NCBI GenBank assembly: GCA_945873105.1
Contig: CAMCBW010000006.1
Span: forward strand, 62,001-126,000
Origin: Tangfeifania diversioriginum
GTDB lineage: Bacteria > Bacteroidota > Bacteroidia > Bacteroidales > Prolixibacteraceae
Direction: 5' to 3'
Length of the DNA: 64,000 nucleotides
The position numbers and the translations under genes are program-made. This document shows, piece by piece, positions 8,459-18,213 of the stretch. Below the pieces are notes generated by a model that was not told the DNA's origin, ran no database searches, and saw nothing but the letters and a program-made list of their open reading frames with translations. How positions within the stretch are numbered: the first letter of the stretch is position 1; each line of letters begins with the position of its first letter.

Positions 8459-8489
8459 TTTGAAAGGAAATTTCAATACTTTAACTTTG
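8459..8489 (+). promoter_or_regulatory. Bacteroides-type promoter of the blaI-blaR operon
   Basis: TTTG at 8459-8462, then exactly 19 bases, then TAACTTTG at 8482-8489, matches the known Bacteroidota consensus TTTG-N19-TAnnTTTG. Transcription would start near 8496, about 65 bases before the blaI ATG. Confidence 0.7.
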
Positions 8490-8560
8490 TAAGCGACGCG
8501 ACTGAAAGAAGTTAACAAATCCTCCAAAGTGGTGTTGCCAACAACCAAAAAAGTCTCTAC

Positions 8561-8941
8561 ATGAAAGAACTGACAAAAGCAGAAGAGCAGTTGATGCAAA
8601 TACTCTGGAAGATAAAAAAAGGGTTTATCAAGGATCTGATTGACAAGATTCCGGAGCCGAAACCAGCTTACAATACTGTTTCCACCTTTATCCGGATTAT
8701 GGAGAAAAAGGGATTTGTCGGTCATGCAGCCTATGGCAAGACGCACGAGTATTTTCCCTTGATTTCCAAAAAGGATTATACCAGGCTTCACATGAAGGGA
8801 TTAATTAAAAACTACTTCAGCAACTCTTTTCAGGAAATGGTCTCCTTTTTCGCCAGGGAGAACAAGATGAGCATCTCGGAACTAGATAAGCTAATACAGG
8901 AAGTTAAGCAGGATCTCGAAAAAGAAAATCAAAAGTCATGA
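8561..8941 (+). CDS. BlaI/MecI/CopY-family transcriptional repressor
   Basis: 126 residues, typical length. The N-terminal winged helix-turn-helix is clear: LTKAEEQLMQILWKIKKGFIKD, then PAYNTVSTFIRIMEKKGFVGH as the recognition helix and wing. The C-terminal helices (residues 75-125) would dimerise. In this family the repressor is inactivated when the partner M56 membrane peptidase cleaves it or triggers its cleavage. That partner gene overlaps the end of this one by 4 bases. Three dyads with ACTAA-N4-TTAGT cores lie upstream (8271-8433) and are the likely binding sites. Targets in Bacteroidota are often not beta-lactamases, so the inducing signal is unknown here. Confidence 0.93.
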   Translation: MKELTKAEEQLMQILWKIKKGFIKDLIDKIPEPKPAYNTVSTFIRIMEKKGFVGHAAYGKTHEYFPLISKKDYTRLHMKGLIKNYFSNSFQEMVSFFARENKMSISELDKLIQEVKQDLEKENQKS

Positions 8942-10206
8942 CAACAACTATTACCAACATCCTCGTGGAATCAGGTATCAGCCTTGGCATATTTACCTGT
9001 CTCTATTTGCTGTTTCTCAGAAAGGAGACTTACTTTCTCCTCAACAGGATCTACCTGATGGTTTCGGTAATTTTCTCCATGCTTTTGCCTTTTATCAATT
9101 TCCCGGTAACCGGTAAAGTCAGCTCCTTTATGCTGGGTGAGGTTACCGTCACGGCCAACTACCAAAATCTGCTTCAGACTGTCACAGTCTATGGTACCAG
9201 AATATCAGGGGTACTGGAAGAAACGGTCTCCACTTTTGGTTTCATCAAGTATACCTATCTGGCGGGCGTGTTGCTCTTCTCATTGCTGCTTATTTTCAGA
9301 CTTGTTCAAATAGGCATGATGTTTCTTAAAAATGAACGCATCCGCAAAGAGAAAATCGTCATCGTAAAGACTGATCTTGACATTACTCCGTTTTCTTTCT
9401 TTAACCTGCTGTTTATCAGTAAGCACGACGAGAACAGAGCCGGAATGAAAGAGATGCTTGCCCATGAAATGGAACATGTAACACAGGGCCATTCCATCGA
9501 TGTCATTGTGATGGAACTAGTAACTATTTTACAGTGGTACAACCCATTTGTATGGCTGCTAAAAAGATCCCTGCGGGAGAACCATGAATTTTTAGCAGAT
9601 CATGGAGCCTTAAAGCCGGGAACCAGCCCAGCGGCCTACCGTTTGTTGCTACTCAATGCCACCATTGGGCAACAACCGGTCTTAGCGAACAATTTCAATT
9701 ATTCATTGATCAAAAACCGTATTCAAATGATAACCAGGATAAAATCATCAAAAGCAGCATCCCTCAAATTAACAGTTGGCTTTTTTGCCACCATGGCGAT
9801 GCTAATTTTCTTCTCACAAAACTCCATGTCATCCGACCTTCCTTTGGCATTGGCCACCGATGCTCCAAATCAATCCTCACAACAAAAGGAGAAAGTTTAC
9901 GACAAAGTGGAAGTAATGCCTCAATTTCCGGGAGGAGAACAAGCATTAAGGGAATTTATAGGGAAATCAGTCACCTATCCGGAGGATGCAAAAAAAACCG
10001 GAAAACAGGGTAAAGTATACGTCACTTTTGTCGTGAACAAAGAGGGAAAAGTGGTTGATGCAAAAATCGTAAAAGGAGCATTTCCTTCCCTTGACCAAGA
10101 GGCGCTCAGGGTGATTGGTACCTTACCATCCTGGATTCCTGGTAAGGAAAAGGGTGAGAATGTATCCGTTCAATATACCCTTCCTATCGGATTTGCCTTA
10201 AAGTAA
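8938..10206 (+). CDS. BlaR1/MecR1-type M56 membrane peptidase with C-terminal TonB domain
   Basis: 422 residues. Four hydrophobic segments (about 8-25, 34-55, 100-125 and 275-292) surround a cytoplasmic zinc protease loop containing LAHEMEHVTQGHSID (HExxH) and the downstream ENHEFLADHGAL motif. In BlaR1 the last part is a penicillin-binding sensor. Here residues 325-422 are instead a TonB C-terminal domain (VEVMPQFPGGEQALREFI, then GKVYVTFVVNKEGKV). The protein therefore presumably senses something through a TonB-like periplasmic domain and inactivates the BlaI repressor made by the overlapping upstream gene. M56-TonB fusions are known in Bacteroidota; their signals mostly are not. A hairpin terminator follows. 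Confidence 0.9.
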   Translation: MTTTITNILVESGISLGIFTCLYLLFLRKETYFLLNRIYLMVSVIFSMLLPFINFPVTGKVSSFMLGEVTVTANYQNLLQTVTVYGTRISGVLEETVSTFGFIKYTYLAGVLLFSLLLIFRLVQIGMMFLKNERIRKEKIVIVKTDLDITPFSFFNLLFISKHDENRAGMKEMLAHEMEHVTQGHSIDVIVMELVTILQWYNPFVWLLKRSLRENHEFLADHGALKPGTSPAAYRLLLLNATIGQQPVLANNFNYSLIKNRIQMITRIKSSKAASLKLTVGFFATMAMLIFFSQNSMSSDLPLALATDAPNQSSQQKEKVYDKVEVMPQFPGGEQALREFIGKSVTYPEDAKKTGKQGKVYVTFVVNKEGKVVDAKIVKGAFPSLDQEALRVIGTLPSWIPGKEKGENVSVQYTLPIGFALK

Positions 10207-10221
10207 TTAATTATCAGAACA

Positions 10222-10250
10222 GTAAGGAGGGCTCCGGCTCTCCTTACTTT
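10222..10250 (+). terminator. Probable terminator of the blaI-blaR operon
   Basis: An 8-bp perfect stem GTAAGGAG / CTCCTTAC (10222-10229 and 10240-10247) has a GC-rich 10-base loop and is followed by TTTGTCC. The T run is short, so the call is moderate. It begins 15 bases after the stop codon. Confidence 0.55.
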
Positions 10251-10368
10251 GTCCTATCTCATCAGCAAATAAAATTAGTAGATTGTTGAATATCAAATCG
10301 TACTGATGGAACTCTCAAGTACTTTTACATCACCTTTTGCGGAATTGGCCCATGTTCGTTTCAATGTC

Positions 10369-11607
10369 ATGCTTAAGACATTTACAATATTATTATTAAT
10401 ACTGGTTGTCAGTGGTTTATCTGCCCAGAATATTGATGCGCTGATCCTGGATAACAAATATGACAGTGCACTGCAACTGATTGACCGTGAACTTGCCAAC
10501 CAAGTTGACCAACCGGCTCTTCATTACAAAAAAGGTGTCGTTCTGCAAAAAAAATATGATTATTCCGGAGCCTTAAAATCCTTTGAAACCGCCTGGTTGC
10601 TGGATTCCACCAATCAAAAGGTTGTGAGCGAACTGGCTGAGGTAAATACCATTCTGGGGAACCACAAACAGGCCCTACCCTATTACAAAACCCTCTACAG
10701 TAACGACACCACCAATACCATCCAGGCCATCCGGTTATCCAAGGCATTTTTTAACCTAAGGTCCTACCGGGAACCATACAGGATCCTGCATTCCGTCTAC
10801 CTTCGCGACAGTACCAACCTTTACATCAACAAGCAACTGGCCTTTTCAGCCGCAAGGACAGGGCACGACTCACTGGCCATGGCGCTTTACCAAAAAATTA
10901 TCGGGACCAATCCAACGGATCTGAACAACTATACAAATTTGGTTGCCCTCTACCAGAAAAAGGAGAATTACAAGGGTGCAATCGAAGCAACAGAGCTGGG
11001 TCTTAAGGTCTATCCGGAAGAGACCATACTGCTCACCAAGCTGGGAGATCTCCATTATGCCAAGAGAGATTATCCAAGGGCCATTGTCCCTTATGAAAAA
11101 CTCCTCTCATTTGGTGATTCCATACCTGATGTAGTTAAAAACCTCGGTGTAAGTTATTATTATGTCAAAAGGTATGAAGAAAGTCTCTATCTCCTCGAGA
11201 AGAGTTTGGCAATGAGGCCCAACGATCCGGTTGCCGCCCTGTTTACCGGTCTGTGCTACATGGAGTTAAAGGAGTTGGATGAGGGCATCAATTACCTCAG
11301 ATTTGCCTCTGAAATTGCCATACCCTACTATATGTCAGATATATACAATCAATGGGGAAACATCTGTATCCAAAAAAAGGAGTACAAAAAATCTGTCGAA
11401 TTGCTGAAAAAAGCCTACCGGCTGGATACCACCAAGTGCGACATTCTTTTTAAAATCGGCAATACCTACGATGTTTGGCAGAAAGACAAAACACAGGCAA
11501 TCAGGTATTACAATGCCTTCCTGAAGTCGAAAAAAGAGAAAAGTGATTTCTACCAGCAACTAACGGAATATGCAATTGAACGCAAGAAAAAACTCGGTGC
11601 TAAATAG
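10369..11607 (+). CDS. Exported TPR-repeat protein
   Basis: 412 residues from the ATG at 10369, which gives a clean signal peptide (LKTFTILLLILVVSGLSAQ). An ATG 63 bases upstream in the same frame would bury that signal and is rejected. The rest is a chain of roughly ten tetratricopeptide repeats (for example NYKGAIEATELGLKVYPEE and DYPRAIVPYEKLLSFGD), ending in a basic tail. It is a periplasmic or outer-membrane scaffold by inference, with no catalytic motif. It is 162 bases after the blaR-type gene's stop and convergent with metA, whose stop is only 7 bases away. There is no room for a separate terminator, so the two transcripts may overlap. Confidence 0.85.
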   Translation: MLKTFTILLLILVVSGLSAQNIDALILDNKYDSALQLIDRELANQVDQPALHYKKGVVLQKKYDYSGALKSFETAWLLDSTNQKVVSELAEVNTILGNHKQALPYYKTLYSNDTTNTIQAIRLSKAFFNLRSYREPYRILHSVYLRDSTNLYINKQLAFSAARTGHDSLAMALYQKIIGTNPTDLNNYTNLVALYQKKENYKGAIEATELGLKVYPEETILLTKLGDLHYAKRDYPRAIVPYEKLLSFGDSIPDVVKNLGVSYYYVKRYEESLYLLEKSLAMRPNDPVAALFTGLCYMELKELDEGINYLRFASEIAIPYYMSDIYNQWGNICIQKKEYKKSVELLKKAYRLDTTKCDILFKIGNTYDVWQKDKTQAIRYYNAFLKSKKEKSDFYQQLTEYAIERKKKLGAK

Positions 11608-11614
11608 TGACTGG

Positions 11615-12529
11615 CTAAATATCCTTCAGATCGAAAGGGGTCTCCTGGTAGACGTAGTAATTTAACCAGTTCATGAACAACAGGTTGGCATGTGAACGCC
11701 AGCTAAGAATGGGGCGTTCCTGTGGATCATTGTCAGGATAGTAGTTTTTCGGAAGGTCAATGGGCAATCCCTTCTCAACGTCTCGTTTGTACTCTTTGTC
11801 CAGGGTACGGAGCGAGTATTCGGGATGTCCTGTCACAAAAATCTGCCTGCCATTTTCTGCAATGGCCATGTACACCCCGGCCTGTTCAGACTCTGAAATT
11901 ATCTGCACGCCCGGAATATTGCCAAAATCAGCGGCTTTCAATTCGGTGTGGCGGGAGTGGGGAGCCTTGTACAGATCGTCGAAACCACGGAAAAGCGGTA
12001 GCTTTTTGTTGCTGACCCGGTGATCGAATACACCAAACATCTTACGGTCCAGCGGGTATTTTGGTATGCCGTAATGATGGTACAGACCGGCTTGAGAGGC
12101 CCAGCAGATGAACATGGTAGAGGTTACATTCTTGTGTGCCCAATCGAAGATCTCACAAATTTCTGCCCAGTAATCCACCTCCTCAAATGGAAGATGTTCT
12201 ACAGGAGCTCCGGTGATGATCATTCCATCAAATTTCTTCCTTTTAATTTGGGAAAAGGTCTGATAAAAGGCATTCAAATGATCCTGTGAGGTATTTTTGG
12301 GCGTATGCCCTTTGATCTGCAGAAAGTCAATCTCAATTTGAAGCGGTGTGTTGGAAAGTAACCGAAGCAGGTCTGTTTCGGTGGCGATCTTCAACGGCAT
12401 CAAATTCAGAATCACGATCTTAAGCGGACGAATATCCTGGTGTTCGGCTCTTGTCTGGTCGATGACAAAAATATTCTCTTCTCTCAACAAATCGATGGCA
12501 GGTAATCCATCCGGCAGATTCAAAGGCAT
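11615..12529 (-). CDS. metA: Homoserine O-acetyltransferase, MetA type (Glu111 form)
   Basis: 304 residues, collinear with MetA proteins. Cys142 in FICWASQAG is the acyl-carrying nucleophile. VTGHPEY near 235 supplies the catalytic His and Glu. The acyl-CoA selectivity residue at position 111 (GAPVE) is Glu. In characterised MetA enzymes Glu111 selects acetyl-CoA, whereas Gly111, as in Escherichia coli, selects succinyl-CoA. The product should therefore be O-acetylhomoserine although MetA proteins are often labelled succinyltransferases. That agrees with the upstream gene, an O-acetylhomoserine sulfhydrylase-type enzyme, 36 bases away. It is the last gene of the lysC-metY-metA operon. Confidence 0.93.
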   Translation of the reverse strand: MPLNLPDGLPAIDLLREENIFVIDQTRAEHQDIRPLKIVILNLMPLKIATETDLLRLLSNTPLQIEIDFLQIKGHTPKNTSQDHLNAFYQTFSQIKRKKFDGMIITGAPVEHLPFEEVDYWAEICEIFDWAHKNVTSTMFICWASQAGLYHHYGIPKYPLDRKMFGVFDHRVSNKKLPLFRGFDDLYKAPHSRHTELKAADFGNIPGVQIISESEQAGVYMAIAENGRQIFVTGHPEYSLRTLDKEYKRDVEKGLPIDLPKNYYPDNDPQERPILSWRSHANLLFMNWLNYYVYQETPFDLKDI

Positions 12530-12565
12530 AGCTCAAAAATTTTGGTTCACGGTTTCAAAAATAGT

Positions 12566-13876
<1,311 letters not shown>

Positions 13877-13914
13877 TTATTAAGTGATAATTGAATTTAA
13901 AAATGGTGGTGCGT

Positions 13915-15288
13915 TTACTTTTCAAAAAACTCACGGTGAATAGCCTTTACAGCACCCGATCTGTCACTGGATTGCACGAGGTAGTAACTCACAATTGGAG
14001 AGGCACCTGAACAACTCATCAACACATTTATCCCATCCGATGCCAGGGCTGTAAATATTCTTGCTGCAATGCCGTAATTATCTGTAATTCCATGACCAAC
14101 AGCTGCGACGATGGAAATATCATCCTCAATCTGGAGTTTTCCAACTGCTGACAATTCAATGGCGCTTACCACAGCAAAGGCATTCTGAAGATCTTTCTTG
14201 GCCAAAAGTATGTTGATGGATATTTGAGAGGTCAATACTGAACTGATATTAATTCCGGCATGGTGCAGAGCGGTAGTCACCTTGGCAAGTATGCCAGGCT
14301 TTAGACCTACTCCGGGACCCTTCAACTTCAGCAAACCAAAATCATCGCTGTAGGTCACGCTTTTGACAACACCCGATTGAACCGACTTCTCCCGGCTGAT
14401 CACGGTGAGGGGCGCAGTTACTGCCAGGGTACCATAGATGTTAAATACCCTGATGGGAATTCTAGGGTCGGTTAATGGTTCAACTGTGCGTGGATGCAGT
14501 ATTTTGGCACCAAAGTAGGCCAATTCTGCTGCTTCGTTGTAGGAAAGTTGCTCAATCAACACCGGATTACTGACCAGTTTGGGATCGGAGCTCAGAAATC
14601 CATTGACATCCTTCCAAATGTCGAGAGAGGTTGCACCGATACACCTGGCAAGGGCAGCTGCTGCATAATCGCTCCCTCCGCGCCCGAACAAGGTTGTTTT
14701 CTGCTCTTTCGAAACCCCATAAAACCCAGGAACCACGTAGATCAAGTCCTCGCTTAGGGATTCTCTTACTTGATTGGTTGAAAGATGAAAGTCGGCAGAA
14801 GCATTGCCAAACTCACCGTCTGTATACAGTCCGATGGCTTCAGGAAAACTGGACCTGGCCTCAAATCCCTGTGATTTCAATATTCCAGTCAGGAATATGG
14901 CCGACAACCGCTCGCCATAGGAGAGCACATGATCTTCCAGTCCCTTGGATGCGTCACCCGTCAGCGCGATCCCCTGGAGGTACTTTCCAAGGTCGGCCAA
15001 TTGCTGTTGCACAGCGGCTACCGTTTCGTCCAATAATTTTTGATCAGTGATGAAATGTTTTAGAATTCCGATTTTCAAATCAAAGAGATATTGGGTACTT
15101 CTTGCCGCCACCGACTCATCGTGTCGGGCTTGCTCTAGTGCTTCAATCAGGTAATTGGTAACCCCATAGAAAGCTGAAACAACTACAATTAGGGGTTGGT
15201 TGTAATTTCTAACGACTTGAATGATGCGGTGAATCTCTTCCTTACTTCTAAGATTTGACCCACCGAATTTGACTACAATTTTCGGCAT
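13915..15288 (-). CDS. lysC: Monofunctional aspartate kinase with C-terminal ACT domains
   Basis: 457 residues from the ATG at 15288, which puts the conserved KFGGSNL at residues 7-13. A longer in-frame reading to a TTG at 15435 adds 49 residues without homology and is rejected. The kinase domain includes FGRGGSDYAAAALAR and LTGDASKGLEDH. Residues about 310-457 form two ACT domains (LLKLKGPGVGLKPGILAKVTTALHHAGINI, then VAAVGHGITDNYGIAARIF), which bind feedback amino acids. There is no homoserine dehydrogenase fusion. It opens the lysC-metY-metA operon behind a roughly 220-base leader with a strong hairpin stack and a Bacteroides-type promoter. Confidence 0.93.
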   Translation of the reverse strand: MPKIVVKFGGSNLRSKEEIHRIIQVVRNYNQPLIVVVSAFYGVTNYLIEALEQARHDESVAARSTQYLFDLKIGILKHFITDQKLLDETVAAVQQQLADLGKYLQGIALTGDASKGLEDHVLSYGERLSAIFLTGILKSQGFEARSSFPEAIGLYTDGEFGNASADFHLSTNQVRESLSEDLIYVVPGFYGVSKEQKTTLFGRGGSDYAAAALARCIGATSLDIWKDVNGFLSSDPKLVSNPVLIEQLSYNEAAELAYFGAKILHPRTVEPLTDPRIPIRVFNIYGTLAVTAPLTVISREKSVQSGVVKSVTYSDDFGLLKLKGPGVGLKPGILAKVTTALHHAGINISSVLTSQISINILLAKKDLQNAFAVVSAIELSAVGKLQIEDDISIVAAVGHGITDNYGIAARIFTALASDGINVLMSCSGASPIVSYYLVQSSDRSGAVKAIHREFFEK

Positions 15289-15374
15289 AGCTAAAATTTT
15301 ACTTGAAATTTTGGAATTTGTCCTTGCAGACATGGATTGGAAAGCCTTCAAACAGGTAATTGCCCGTGAGAAGG

Positions 15375-15395
15375 CTATTGCATAAACATAGACAT
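15375..15395 (-). other. Met-rich six-codon ORF in the lysC leader
   Basis: On the minus strand ATG-TCT-ATG-TTT-ATG-CAA-TAG encodes MSMFMQ (three Met of six). It lies between the main leader hairpin and the lysC start. A Met-rich leader peptide ahead of a methionine operon is suggestive of translation-linked control, but at this length chance is quite possible. Confidence 0.25.
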
Positions 15396-15404
15396 GGAGC
15401 GCAA

Positions 15405-15490
15405 GGATGAAACAATACCAGAAACACTGCAACAAGGCTGTTGCTTATTCTCTGAATCCTGGGTATTGGTACAATTGAAAAAAATCATCC
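15405..15490 (-). ncRNA. Structured 5' leader element of the lysC-metY-metA operon
   Basis: Read on the minus strand, three nested helices stack. GGATGA (15490-15485) pairs with TCATCC (15410-15405). CAATACCCAG (15468-15459) pairs with CTGGTATTG (15421-15413) with one bulge. GCAACA (15444-15439) pairs with TGTTGC (15434-15429). It lies in the 5' untranslated region about 120 bases before lysC. It matches no riboswitch class I know (not SAM-I, SAM-II or lysine by eye). Candidate cis-regulatory RNA. Confidence 0.5.
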
Positions 15491-15513
15491 TGTGCAAATA
15501 AGTTTTACTGCTG

Positions 15514-15545
15514 CAAACATATGTACTGATTTTTACATTTCCAAA
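15514..15545 (-). promoter_or_regulatory. Probable promoter of lysC-metY-metA
   Basis: On the minus strand TTTG (15545-15542), 20 bases, then TATGTTTG (15521-15514) fits the Bacteroidota consensus TTTG-N19/20-TAnnTTTG. Transcription would start near 15507, giving a leader of about 220 bases. Confidence 0.5.
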
Positions 15546-15671
15546 TGTTTTTGAATCATTCTAAATAATTTTTTGAAAAAACAGGCAATTTGCAGTCAAA
15601 AGCAGGATGCAGTAGCTCTAAAAATTAGGCTTAAATGGTTAGCTTTGTCCTGAAATCCAATAATTCAAAAC

Positions 15672-17294
15672 ATGAAAAATCAACTGTTCGCAATGATCCT
15701 CCTGCTTATTGGCACCATACTAACTGCTTGCCAGGAGGAGATCCGAAGGCCTGATATTATGCTGATACCTCAGCCTGCTTCGTTGAACAACCTGGAAGGT
15801 GTGTTTCAAATCAGTTCCGGCACCAAAATCCTGATCAACAGTGACAGCAAGGAGATGCACCGCGTGACTGCTGACCTTAGCCGGCATCTCGAAGGGATGT
15901 ACGAGATCAAATGCAAAGTATCCTTTTCAGGTGCAGCCGAAAAAAAATCGATCTTCATCAAACTGAACACGGGATTGTCCATCTCCAGGGAGTCCTATAA
16001 CCTGGTAGTCACACCCAAAGGAATATTGTTGGAATCCCCCTCTCCCAATGGCCTCTTTTACGGCATACAAACTTTGGTACAGATGATGCCTCCTGTCAAG
16101 CAATCCCTCTCCGAGGTTGTGGTACCATCGGCTGAGATAAAAGATTCACCCCGCTTTACCTGGCGAGGTTTGCACCTGGATGTTGGGCGACACTTTATGC
16201 CGAAGGAATTTATCTTGAAATACCTGGATTACATGGCATTTCACAAGTTAAATACCTTCCACTGGCATCTTACCGAAGACCAGGGTTGGCGGATTGAGAT
16301 CAAAAAATTTCCCCGATTGACCGAGGTCGGATCGGTACGGAAAGAGACCCTGGTTGGTCATTATGGAAGCAACAGTTACGATGGCAAACCGGCTGGAGGA
16401 TTTTACACCCAGGAGGAGGTAAAGGAGATTGTTGCCTACGCTTCAGACCGGTTCATAACGGTGGTACCAGAGATCGAGATGCCCGGACATGCATTGGCTG
16501 CCCTCGCCTCCTATCCCGAATTGGGGTGCACGGGAGGACCCTATGAGGTTGGCACCACCTGGGGGGTATTCGACGATGTCTATTGCGCCGGAAATGCAAA
16601 AACTGACACCTTTCTGATGGATGTTTTAAAGGAGGTTATCCCACTCTTTCCGGGTGAATATTTCCACATTGGGGGGGATGAGTGCCCAAAGACCAGGTGG
16701 AAGGAGTGTCCGGTATGCAAACAGAAGATGAAGGAGGAGGGTCTTAAAACCGAGCATGAGCTTCAAAGTTATTTTGTTCAGCGGATGGAGAGATTCCTGA
16801 ATGAGAACGGCAAGAAACTGATTGGATGGGATGAAATTCTGGAAGGCGGTCTTGCACCCAATGCAGCTGTGATGTCCTGGAGGGGTGAAGATGGCGGCAT
16901 TGCAGCCGCACGGGAGCGGCACTACGTCGTCATGACTCCGGGAGAATATTGCTATCTGGATCATTACCAAGCCGATCCAAAAACAGAACCTTTGGCGATC
17001 GGAGGATATTTACCGTTGAAGAAGTTGTATGGCTATGAACCGATACCAGCCGTATTGAGTAAGGAAGAGGCCAAATATGTGTTGGGTGCCCAGGGCAATG
17101 TCTGGACCGAATACATGCAAACACCGGCGCAGGTCGAATACATGGTTTTCCCCAGGGCTGCCGCGTTGGCAGAAGTGGTATGGTCCCCAAAAGGAGCAAG
17201 GGATTTCGATGGATTTAAAACCAGGCTGAGCCGACTGAGCAAATTCTACGACCTGATGGGCATCAATTACTGCAAAGCAGAGTTTAAGCAATAA
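15672..17294 (+). CDS. Beta-N-acetylhexosaminidase, GH20, lipoprotein
   Basis: 540 residues. The signal ends in a lipobox (GTILTAC, Cys20), so the enzyme is anchored in the envelope. A GH20b-type domain (about 30-150) precedes the catalytic barrel, which starts at FTWRGLHLDVGRHFMP. The catalytic Asp-Glu pair is Asp336-Glu337 in HIGGDECPKTRW, used in substrate-assisted hydrolysis of terminal N-acetylglucosamine or N-acetylgalactosamine. Other conserved motifs are HWHLTEDQGWR and EIEMPGHALA. A -7 type TAGCTTTG at 15640-15647 implies a very short untranslated leader. The role is glycan foraging or amino-sugar recycling, probably as a single-gene unit since a strong terminator follows directly. 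Confidence 0.94.
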   Translation: MKNQLFAMILLLIGTILTACQEEIRRPDIMLIPQPASLNNLEGVFQISSGTKILINSDSKEMHRVTADLSRHLEGMYEIKCKVSFSGAAEKKSIFIKLNTGLSISRESYNLVVTPKGILLESPSPNGLFYGIQTLVQMMPPVKQSLSEVVVPSAEIKDSPRFTWRGLHLDVGRHFMPKEFILKYLDYMAFHKLNTFHWHLTEDQGWRIEIKKFPRLTEVGSVRKETLVGHYGSNSYDGKPAGGFYTQEEVKEIVAYASDRFITVVPEIEMPGHALAALASYPELGCTGGPYEVGTTWGVFDDVYCAGNAKTDTFLMDVLKEVIPLFPGEYFHIGGDECPKTRWKECPVCKQKMKEEGLKTEHELQSYFVQRMERFLNENGKKLIGWDEILEGGLAPNAAVMSWRGEDGGIAAARERHYVVMTPGEYCYLDHYQADPKTEPLAIGGYLPLKKLYGYEPIPAVLSKEEAKYVLGAQGNVWTEYMQTPAQVEYMVFPRAAALAEVVWSPKGARDFDGFKTRLSRLSKFYDLMGINYCKAEFKQ

Positions 17295-17328
17295 AAAAAA
17301 ATGCCGGTCGATGACCGGCATTTTTTTT
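17293..17328. terminator. Bidirectional terminator between convergent genes
   Basis: A perfect 9-bp stem ATGCCGGTC / GACCGGCAT with loop GAT (17301-17321) is flanked by a run of A before and T after. It therefore works for the GH20 gene on the plus strand and the coiled-coil lipoprotein gene on the minus strand. The stem can extend through the A/T runs to AAGCAAT / ATTGCTT. Confidence 0.92.
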
Positions 17329-17343
17329 ATTGCTTGAATCAGT

Positions 17344-18213
17344 TTATTTCACGCTGATCACCAAAACCTTTGACATACTCCAGAATTCTGCCTGGTTGAT
17401 GATAACCAGATTGTCGGCTGTCTTTTCGCCTTCAATTTTGTAAGAACTGGCAGGGTGTGTACTTAGAACGGTCGCCTTTTTCTTCATAATTGGGATGGAA
17501 GTAACCGTAGTAACATCGACTTTCGTTAACAATGACTTATCAATGTTGTTGCTTAAGTCCTTTGCCGTACCAAGAAATCCATCCTTCTGAATGATATTCT
17601 TCTCTTTGAGTTCCTTCATTGTTCCTACAATGAAATAGGCGGTATTCAGCTCCGCAGTCTTCTCCTCAATAACTTTTTGCTTTTGCTTGTTGTCTGAACT
17701 AAGATTGGAGACATTGGTATTCAAATCTGTAACTTGTGTATTCAGGGATTGAACCTCGATATTCAGTTTCCCCAATTCCTCTTTCAAATTGGCAATCTGT
17801 CCATCTTTCTCAGCAATCTGTATGTTTAGATTGTCGATCATTTTTTGCAGTTCAGCAGCATGGATATTGGACTTCTTCAACTTGGAAGAAAGTTCGGCTA
17901 CCAGCATCCTGTTCTTTTGCAGCAAGTTGTAAATATAGTTGATGTCGCTTTGAATCTGTTCCTTGCGATCACCCTTCACTTCGAATCCCTCCTTGGCTGT
18001 TTTATCAATGATCTTCTCCTTCTGCTTGATTGAATCCAGGTTGGCCTGGATAGAATTGAAGGCATCCACGAATTCAACCAGATTAGCATCTTTTGATCCA
18101 CCTGCCAACATCAGACTGTCATTTTGGGCCTTGAGCCTGGCAATCTCCTTGCGGTTACACCCGGTAGTACCCAGCACCACCGCAATAAGTAAAAGATAAA
18201 AAATTTTTCTCAT
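17344..18213 (-). CDS. Coiled-coil lipoprotein of unknown function
   Basis: 289 residues from the ATG at 18213; a longer open frame upstream (to 18363) lacks signal features and is rejected. The N-terminus is a lipoprotein signal (YLLLIAVVLGTTGC, Cys19). Residues 25-180 are a long coiled coil with heptad repeats of Leu/Ile/Asn (for example LNIQIAEKDGQIANLKEELGKLN). Residues 190-289 form a globular, strand-rich end containing two short repeats. A tether or spacer in the envelope is likely. It has its own upstream region and the LytTR regulator gene begins 173 bases further, in the same direction. I do not recognise a named family. Confidence 0.82.
   Translation of the reverse strand: MRKIFYLLLIAVVLGTTGCNRKEIARLKAQNDSLMLAGGSKDANLVEFVDAFNSIQANLDSIKQKEKIIDKTAKEGFEVKGDRKEQIQSDINYIYNLLQKNRMLVAELSSKLKKSNIHAAELQKMIDNLNIQIAEKDGQIANLKEELGKLNIEVQSLNTQVTDLNTNVSNLSSDNKQKQKVIEEKTAELNTAYFIVGTMKELKEKNIIQKDGFLGTAKDLSNNIDKSLLTKVDVTTVTSIPIMKKKATVLSTHPASSYKIEGEKTADNLVIINQAEFWSMSKVLVISVK

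Noticed and set aside
10306-10368. Upstream start for the TPR protein at 10369
   Set aside because: It would hide the signal peptide; the internal ATG fits an exported protein.
15289-15435. N-terminal extension of aspartate kinase to a TTG at 15435
   Set aside because: The extra 49 residues lack homology and cover the structured leader; the ATG at 15288 places KFGGS normally.
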